DNA from: Alphaproteobacteria bacterium
GTDB lineage: Bacteria; Pseudomonadota; Alphaproteobacteria; Rhizobiales; Aestuariivirgaceae
Assembly (NCBI GenBank): GCA_024640405.1
Contig: JAHEFB010000037.1
Span: forward strand, 1 to 45,321
DNA length: 45,321 bases
Direction of reading: 5' to 3'
The translations under genes were made by a program, and so were the position numbers. Positions 41,980 through 45,321 of the stretch are shown one piece after another; the stretch's first letter is position 1, and each line of letters begins with the position of its first letter. The notes beneath the pieces are model-generated. The model was not told the DNA's origin. It was given only the letters and a program-made list of their open reading frames with translations, and did no database searches.

Positions 41980-42456
41980 ATGAAGCGTGTATCTTATCTG
42001 GTGAGTGTGGCTGCTTTGCTATTGATGGTGTATTCGCCAACGCAAGCTGCTCAAGAGGCTGAAACCAAGGCGACCACGCCATTGGCAGAAGAGGCGGAGC
42101 CAGACATGACGTATGAACCGGAGAATGCTTTTGAAATGGGCGAAATTTCCGGAGCAGATGAGTATTATCGGCTGTGCGCAGTGTGTCATGGTGAAAGAGG
42201 GCGCGGTGATGGTCCGATGTCGCGAATGCTCAAGAGGCCACCACCCGATTTGACCTTGCTGGCAAAGAATAATAGCGGCCACTTTCCATTTCTTCGCGTG
42301 CTGGAGATGATTGATGGGAGAAACATGATTGAAGTGCATGGCAGCCGGGAGATGCCTGTATGGGGTGAATCATTAACGAGGGACTACAATCAATTTATTG
42401 CCCGTACAATTGAACTTGAAATGTTGCTGCATATTAACAGTCTTCAGGTAAAGTAG
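41980..42456 (+). CDS. Exported c-type cytochrome
   Basis: A 158-residue periplasmic cytochrome with a signal peptide (MKRVSYLVSVAALLLMVYS, cleavage near TQA). There is one heme-binding motif, CAVCH, followed by GERGRGDGPMSRML. The distal axial Met is probably in REMPVWGESLTRDY. I prefer the ATG at 41980 because it begins directly with a signal peptide; the in-frame ATG at 41944 would add 12 polar residues. It could in principle accept electrons from AioBA but is about 29 kb away in a different-looking region, so no link is claimed. Confidence 0.88.
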   Translation: MKRVSYLVSVAALLLMVYSPTQAAQEAETKATTPLAEEAEPDMTYEPENAFEMGEISGADEYYRLCAVCHGERGRGDGPMSRMLKRPPPDLTLLAKNNSGHFPFLRVLEMIDGRNMIEVHGSREMPVWGESLTRDYNQFIARTIELEMLLHINSLQVK

Positions 42457-42606
42457 AATGCGCATGTTATGTTCTTCATCTGCCAGTTTTTGGGTCACAC
42501 ACTAGTTTTGATGAACCGGGAGATGCAGTTTGCGTATTTCTTGTTAAAGACCATCAAGTGAAATTGACCAACCGGAGTTCGCATTAAAAAAGTAGGGAGC
42601 AGCATA

Positions 42607-42906
42607 ATGATTGGAATTCGATATCTTGCCGTAACCGCCTTGTTCGCCACTATTCTGTTGGCCGCTGGTATGACAGGTACGCAAACCGCCGATGCCGGCA
42701 TGTTCAGCGGTGATGCAGGCCGAACAGCCGTCTGGGTTTACATCCGAAAGTCGCCCAATGAGGGCATTTGGGAGGCTTGCCGTCGAGTATATCGTCGCGA
42801 CGTATACCAAGTGCGAGGAGCGGGTCCACGCAAGGCGCGCTGCTACGTGGATGCCAGCGAAGTGGGCAATCCACGTGGTTTCAACACTTCACGGGAGCTT
42901 GACTGA
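42607..42906 (+). CDS. Small secreted protein, unknown
   Basis: A 99-residue protein with a signal peptide (ATILLAAGMTGTQTADA, cleavage near residue 30) and a basic mature part carrying two cysteines (EACRRVYRR, KARCYVDASE) that may form a disulfide. I do not recognise the family. GGGAGCA lies upstream of the ATG. It follows the cytochrome c gene by 150 bases on the same strand. Confidence 0.6.
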   Translation: MIGIRYLAVTALFATILLAAGMTGTQTADAGMFSGDAGRTAVWVYIRKSPNEGIWEACRRVYRRDVYQVRGAGPRKARCYVDASEVGNPRGFNTSRELD

Positions 42907-43460
42907 CCCTAAACCGGCCACAGTTTACTAGTTGGGCGGAGCCTTATCCCTGCTGGGCTTCTCTGACTGGCGCAGGAACCGGGTGTCGGTGGCCTGATTG
43001 CAGTCATCTTGGCTCTGGGTCATATGAACCACAGTCACATGGAACTGTGAAAGCTAACAAGATAATCGAGGGTTACAATCTCTTTGCCGATGTCTCTCGG
43101 TGGTTTCCATTCCTGTTTTATTCTACCTGCGAGTGCTGCCTCCCTCGCAGTTTTTGCCAATTGCAAAGTGGGGTTGGATTGTCCACCACGTAATTCTGAC
43201 TTGTTCATTTCCGTCGGTCGCGCCCTCAATATTCCCGAGTTGACCGTCACATCAGCAATCTCCCAGGGGGAACCTTGATTGTTTGGCGAATAGATCAGAA
43301 TTTACATGGTTTTTCATTGATTTGCCTCACCCACTGGCTTGAGGGAATGTGGTATAATTCAAGATTAAATGACCGTTAGCGGCGCCGCCTCAAAACCTCA
43401 CCTCTACGCGCATGATTTGGGACGGAAAACACTTCTCAGGTGATCAGGTAAGGAAGCAAA
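42907..43460. other. 554-base region with a promoter for the oleate hydratase gene
   Basis: No recognised gene. A minus-strand frame ending at 43035 (from GTG 43250, 71 codons) reads somewhat protein-like (PTEMNKSELRGGQSNPT, then AKTAREAALAGRIKQEWKPP) but has no family I can name; it may be a degraded fragment. The right part carries the extended -10 at 43350-43358. Confidence 0.45.
43350..43358 (+). promoter_or_regulatory. Extended -10 promoter element
   Basis: TGGTATAAT combines a consensus TATAAT with an upstream TG, about 100 bases before the oleate hydratase start. No good -35 box is seen, as expected for an extended -10 promoter. Confidence 0.4.
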
Positions 43461-45032
43461 GTGAGCGATAACCGAAGAGCATATTTGATTGGTGGGGGGA
43501 TCGGCAATCTCGCCGCGGCTGCCTTCATGGTGCGCGATGGCGGCATGCCGGGTAAGAACATCACCATCTTTGAAGCCATGCAAGTCGTGGGTGGTAGTCT
43601 TGATGCGGCTGGCGATCCGGAAAATGGTTACTTCATGCGCGGCAGCCGCATGATGACTACTGAGAACTTCGAGTGCACCTGGGCCTTATTCGACTCGATC
43701 CCATCGCTAGACAACCTGGGTAAGTCGGTATCAGAGGAAACCATCGCACACAGTCAGATTGTGGAATGGGATGCCAAGGCGCGCCTGGTTGACAGAAACC
43801 GGGCCATTGTAGACGTCTCGTCGATGGGGTTTTCGATGAGAGACCGTCTGGAACTTGCGAAGCTGAGCGAGGCCAGTGAGGAGGCCCTTGAGAACACTCG
43901 GATCACCGACTGGCTGTCACCAGAGTTCTTCAAAAGCAACTTCTGGCATATGTGGCAGACAACGTTTGCCTTCCAGCCCTGGCACAGTGCGCTCGAGTTC
44001 AAGCGGTACATGCACCGGTTCATCATTTCGTTCTCGCGCATCGAGAAACTATCCGGCGTGAAACATCCAGTTTACACACATTATGATTCACTTGTCCGGC
44101 CTCTCGCCACTTGGCTTCTGGAAAAGGGCGTTAAGATTCGGACCAAGAGCCGGGTCACAGATTTTGATCTGTCAGAAATTGATGGCCAGCTTCTTGTTAA
44201 GGGTTTGCATGTCTGCTGCGGCAAAAGAGATGAGGTGATTAGAGTTGGACAGAATGATCTCGTCGTTTTTCAGAACGGCTCCATGACCGATGCCTCCAGT
44301 TTCGGCTCTATGATGCGTGCCCCTGAGCGCCTTACGAAGGAAGACAGCGGCGGCTGGCGACTTTGGGAGAAGCTGGCCAAAGTGAATCCTGAGTTCGGAA
44401 ATCCGAGCCGTTTCAATTCATCAATCCCGGAGACCTACTGGCTATCGTTTAATGTGACTCTGAAGGACACTTCGTTCTTTGACCAGATGGAAGTGTTTAC
44501 TGGGAACAAAACTGGCACCGGCGGAATTGTCACTTTTAAAGATTCGCGCTGGTTGATGTCTATCGTGGTGCACCACCAACCTCATTTCTCACGCCAGCCA
44601 GACGACGTTAAGGTGTTCTGGGGTTATGCCCTTCACCCCGACCGACTGGGGGACTTCGTAGCCAAACCAATGTCTGAGTGTACTGGTGCAGAGATTCTGC
44701 GTGAACTTTGCGGACACTTGAACTTCGATACGGCGGTATTTGCAAAAGCCAATTGCATTCCTTGCCGCATGCCTTACATCACCAGTCAGTTCATGCCACG
44801 GTGCAAATCTGACCGTCCACTGCCAGTGTCTAATGTGTCGAGAAATTTAGGGTTAGTCAGTCAGTTCGTCGAAATTCCCGAGGACGTCGTATTCACCATT
44901 GAGTACTCGATCCGGGCGGCACAGATAGCTGTCTACCAGCTCCTGAATATCGAACGCGACATCCCTCCGGTCACACCTTACGACAAGTCTCTTTCTGCGC
45001 AGGTGACAGCCCTGATAAAATCCTTCAAGTAG
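43461..45032 (+). CDS. ohyA: Oleate hydratase (MCRA family, FAD-binding)
   Basis: A 523-residue FAD protein of the 67-kDa myosin-cross-reactive-antigen family, which adds water to the cis-9 double bond of oleate and related fatty acids. The dinucleotide fold begins GGGIGNLAAAAFMVRDGG, followed by EAMQVVGGSLDAAGD and the family stretch MRGSRMMTTENFECTWALF. RPLATWLLEKGV and a C-terminal FVEIPEDVVFTIEYSIRAAQ region complete it. The size is slightly below the usual 530-590. GTG start at 43461 with AGGAAG upstream. It ends in a strong terminator, so it is a single-gene unit with its own promoter. Confidence 0.93.
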   Translation: MSDNRRAYLIGGGIGNLAAAAFMVRDGGMPGKNITIFEAMQVVGGSLDAAGDPENGYFMRGSRMMTTENFECTWALFDSIPSLDNLGKSVSEETIAHSQIVEWDAKARLVDRNRAIVDVSSMGFSMRDRLELAKLSEASEEALENTRITDWLSPEFFKSNFWHMWQTTFAFQPWHSALEFKRYMHRFIISFSRIEKLSGVKHPVYTHYDSLVRPLATWLLEKGVKIRTKSRVTDFDLSEIDGQLLVKGLHVCCGKRDEVIRVGQNDLVVFQNGSMTDASSFGSMMRAPERLTKEDSGGWRLWEKLAKVNPEFGNPSRFNSSIPETYWLSFNVTLKDTSFFDQMEVFTGNKTGTGGIVTFKDSRWLMSIVVHHQPHFSRQPDDVKVFWGYALHPDRLGDFVAKPMSECTGAEILRELCGHLNFDTAVFAKANCIPCRMPYITSQFMPRCKSDRPLPVSNVSRNLGLVSQFVEIPEDVVFTIEYSIRAAQIAVYQLLNIERDIPPVTPYDKSLSAQVTALIKSFK

Positions 45033-45035
45033 CAA

Positions 45036-45067
45036 CGGGCGATTCTTCGGGCATCGCCCGTTTTTGT
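45036..45067 (+). terminator. Rho-independent terminator of the oleate hydratase gene
   Basis: CGGGCGAT and ATCGCCCG make a perfect 8-bp GC-rich stem with a 9-base loop, directly followed by TTTTTGTTTG. It starts three bases after the stop codon. Confidence 0.9.
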
Positions 45068-45085
45068 TTGGTCGGTGCCTATCCG

Positions 45086-45204
45086 TTATTCAACGGTTCT
45101 GGGCCAGAACAGAACTGCCAGCACAACTGCCCAAACAATGCCCCAGCCTATCCATGTGATATTTGGATGGGCTGCCTGCCATTCCAGAATGCGCTTGTGA
45201 ACTA
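45086..45204 (-). pseudogene. Small membrane protein gene cut by the IS element
   Basis: The minus-strand frame reads KRILEWQAAHPNITWIGWGI, then a hydrophobic helix ending VLFWPRTVE and a TAA at 45086. It has no start codon: the frame runs into the CTAG at the presumed IS630 boundary (TA at 45203-45204). The sequence looks like the intact 3' part of a short single-helix membrane protein whose 5' end was removed by the insertion. Confidence 0.6.
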
Positions 45205-45321
45205 GAGCACATCTGACTTAGGTTGAAGCATATCCGGCATTTCTGAAATAGTTGGCGCATTCGTGGGGTGGGATTGTTTCGATGAGATCACCGACATGAC
45301 GCCAGGTTTCCTCGATGGTCC
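45203..45321 (-). mobile_element. IS630-family element, transposase 3' end, continues beyond the window
   Basis: The minus-strand frame from the window edge to TAA at 45218 reads HVGDLIETIPPHECANYFRN and ends AGYAST. The ECANYFRNAGY string is the very conserved C-terminus of IS630-family transposases, which carry a DDE catalytic domain (outside the window). IS630 elements insert at TA; the TA at 45203-45204 is the likely target base pair, with the terminal repeat between it and the stop. Confidence 0.88.

Noticed and set aside
41980..42456. Cytochrome c as the AioBA electron acceptor
   Set aside because: About 29 kb from aioBA, in a region of different character; no positional support.
1..45321. 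CRISPR arrays, tRNA or rRNA genes
   Set aside because: No repeat-spacer pattern, cloverleaf or rRNA-like sequence noticed on reading.

Overview
The window looks like a chromosomal segment of a respiring alphaproteobacterium. The left edge carries the cbb3 oxidase maturation pair fixI-ccoS. The gene set (FCD-type GntR, LysR, Liv-type ABC importer, aquaglyceroporin in an arsenic context, folate-linked corrinoid methyltransferases) and the codon use of the main block fit that class. Species cannot be named from sequence reading alone.

Layout. (1) 1-3.3 kb: 3' part of a copper P-type ATPase (fixI/ccoI), ccoS and an MFS permease. (2) 3.4-15.1 kb, minus strand: metF-like reductase, arsenite oxidase aioB-aioA, a periplasmic pentapeptide-repeat protein, an aquaglyceroporin, a homocysteine S-methyltransferase, a LysR regulator, a corrinoid-protein reductive activator (RACo), a CDGSH iron-sulfur protein and a small unknown. 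Several of these genes overlap by 4 bases. (3) 15.2-23.9 kb: a C1-transfer block with an ETF-beta-KMT-like SAM methyltransferase, a 97-aa protein, a MetH-activation-domain-like protein, a UroD-family methyltransferase, its corrinoid protein, a second RACo, a CobW GTPase, a GntR regulator, an 80-aa double-CxxC protein and a convergent methyl-THF:corrinoid methyltransferase (MeTr). (4) 24.3-30.3 kb: a cytoplasmic DMSO-reductase-family molybdoenzyme with its four-cluster ferredoxin, a hemopexin-repeat protein, and arsR-arsD-arsA. (5) 30.5-35.5 kb: a complete Liv-type ABC importer (HMGF plus binding protein). (6) 35.6-39.0 kb: a second UroD-family methyltransferase, a second corrinoid protein and a NarI-like membrane cytochrome b. 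(7) 39.1-45.3 kb: an accessory stretch, more AT-rich in places, with a lipoprotein, a DUF6714-like protein, a GlcG/HbpS-like protein, a cytochrome c, a small secreted protein, an oleate hydratase and the end of an IS630-family element.

How it may work together (inference). Arsenic genes (aioBA, aquaglyceroporin, arsRDA) are interleaved with a full corrinoid demethylation route: two substrate methyltransferases, two corrinoid proteins, two RACo activators, MeTr and MetF. A coherent reading is catabolism of a methylated arsenical (methylarsenate, dimethylarsinate, trimethylarsine oxide or arsenobetaine). The compound would be imported by the Liv system, reduced by the molybdoenzyme, and demethylated stepwise onto corrinoid and then tetrahydrofolate. 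The methyl group would be oxidised through MetF, and the released arsenite oxidised by AioBA or handled by ArsD/ArsA. Each single gene family is recognised with good confidence. The assembled pathway and its substrate are a hypothesis.
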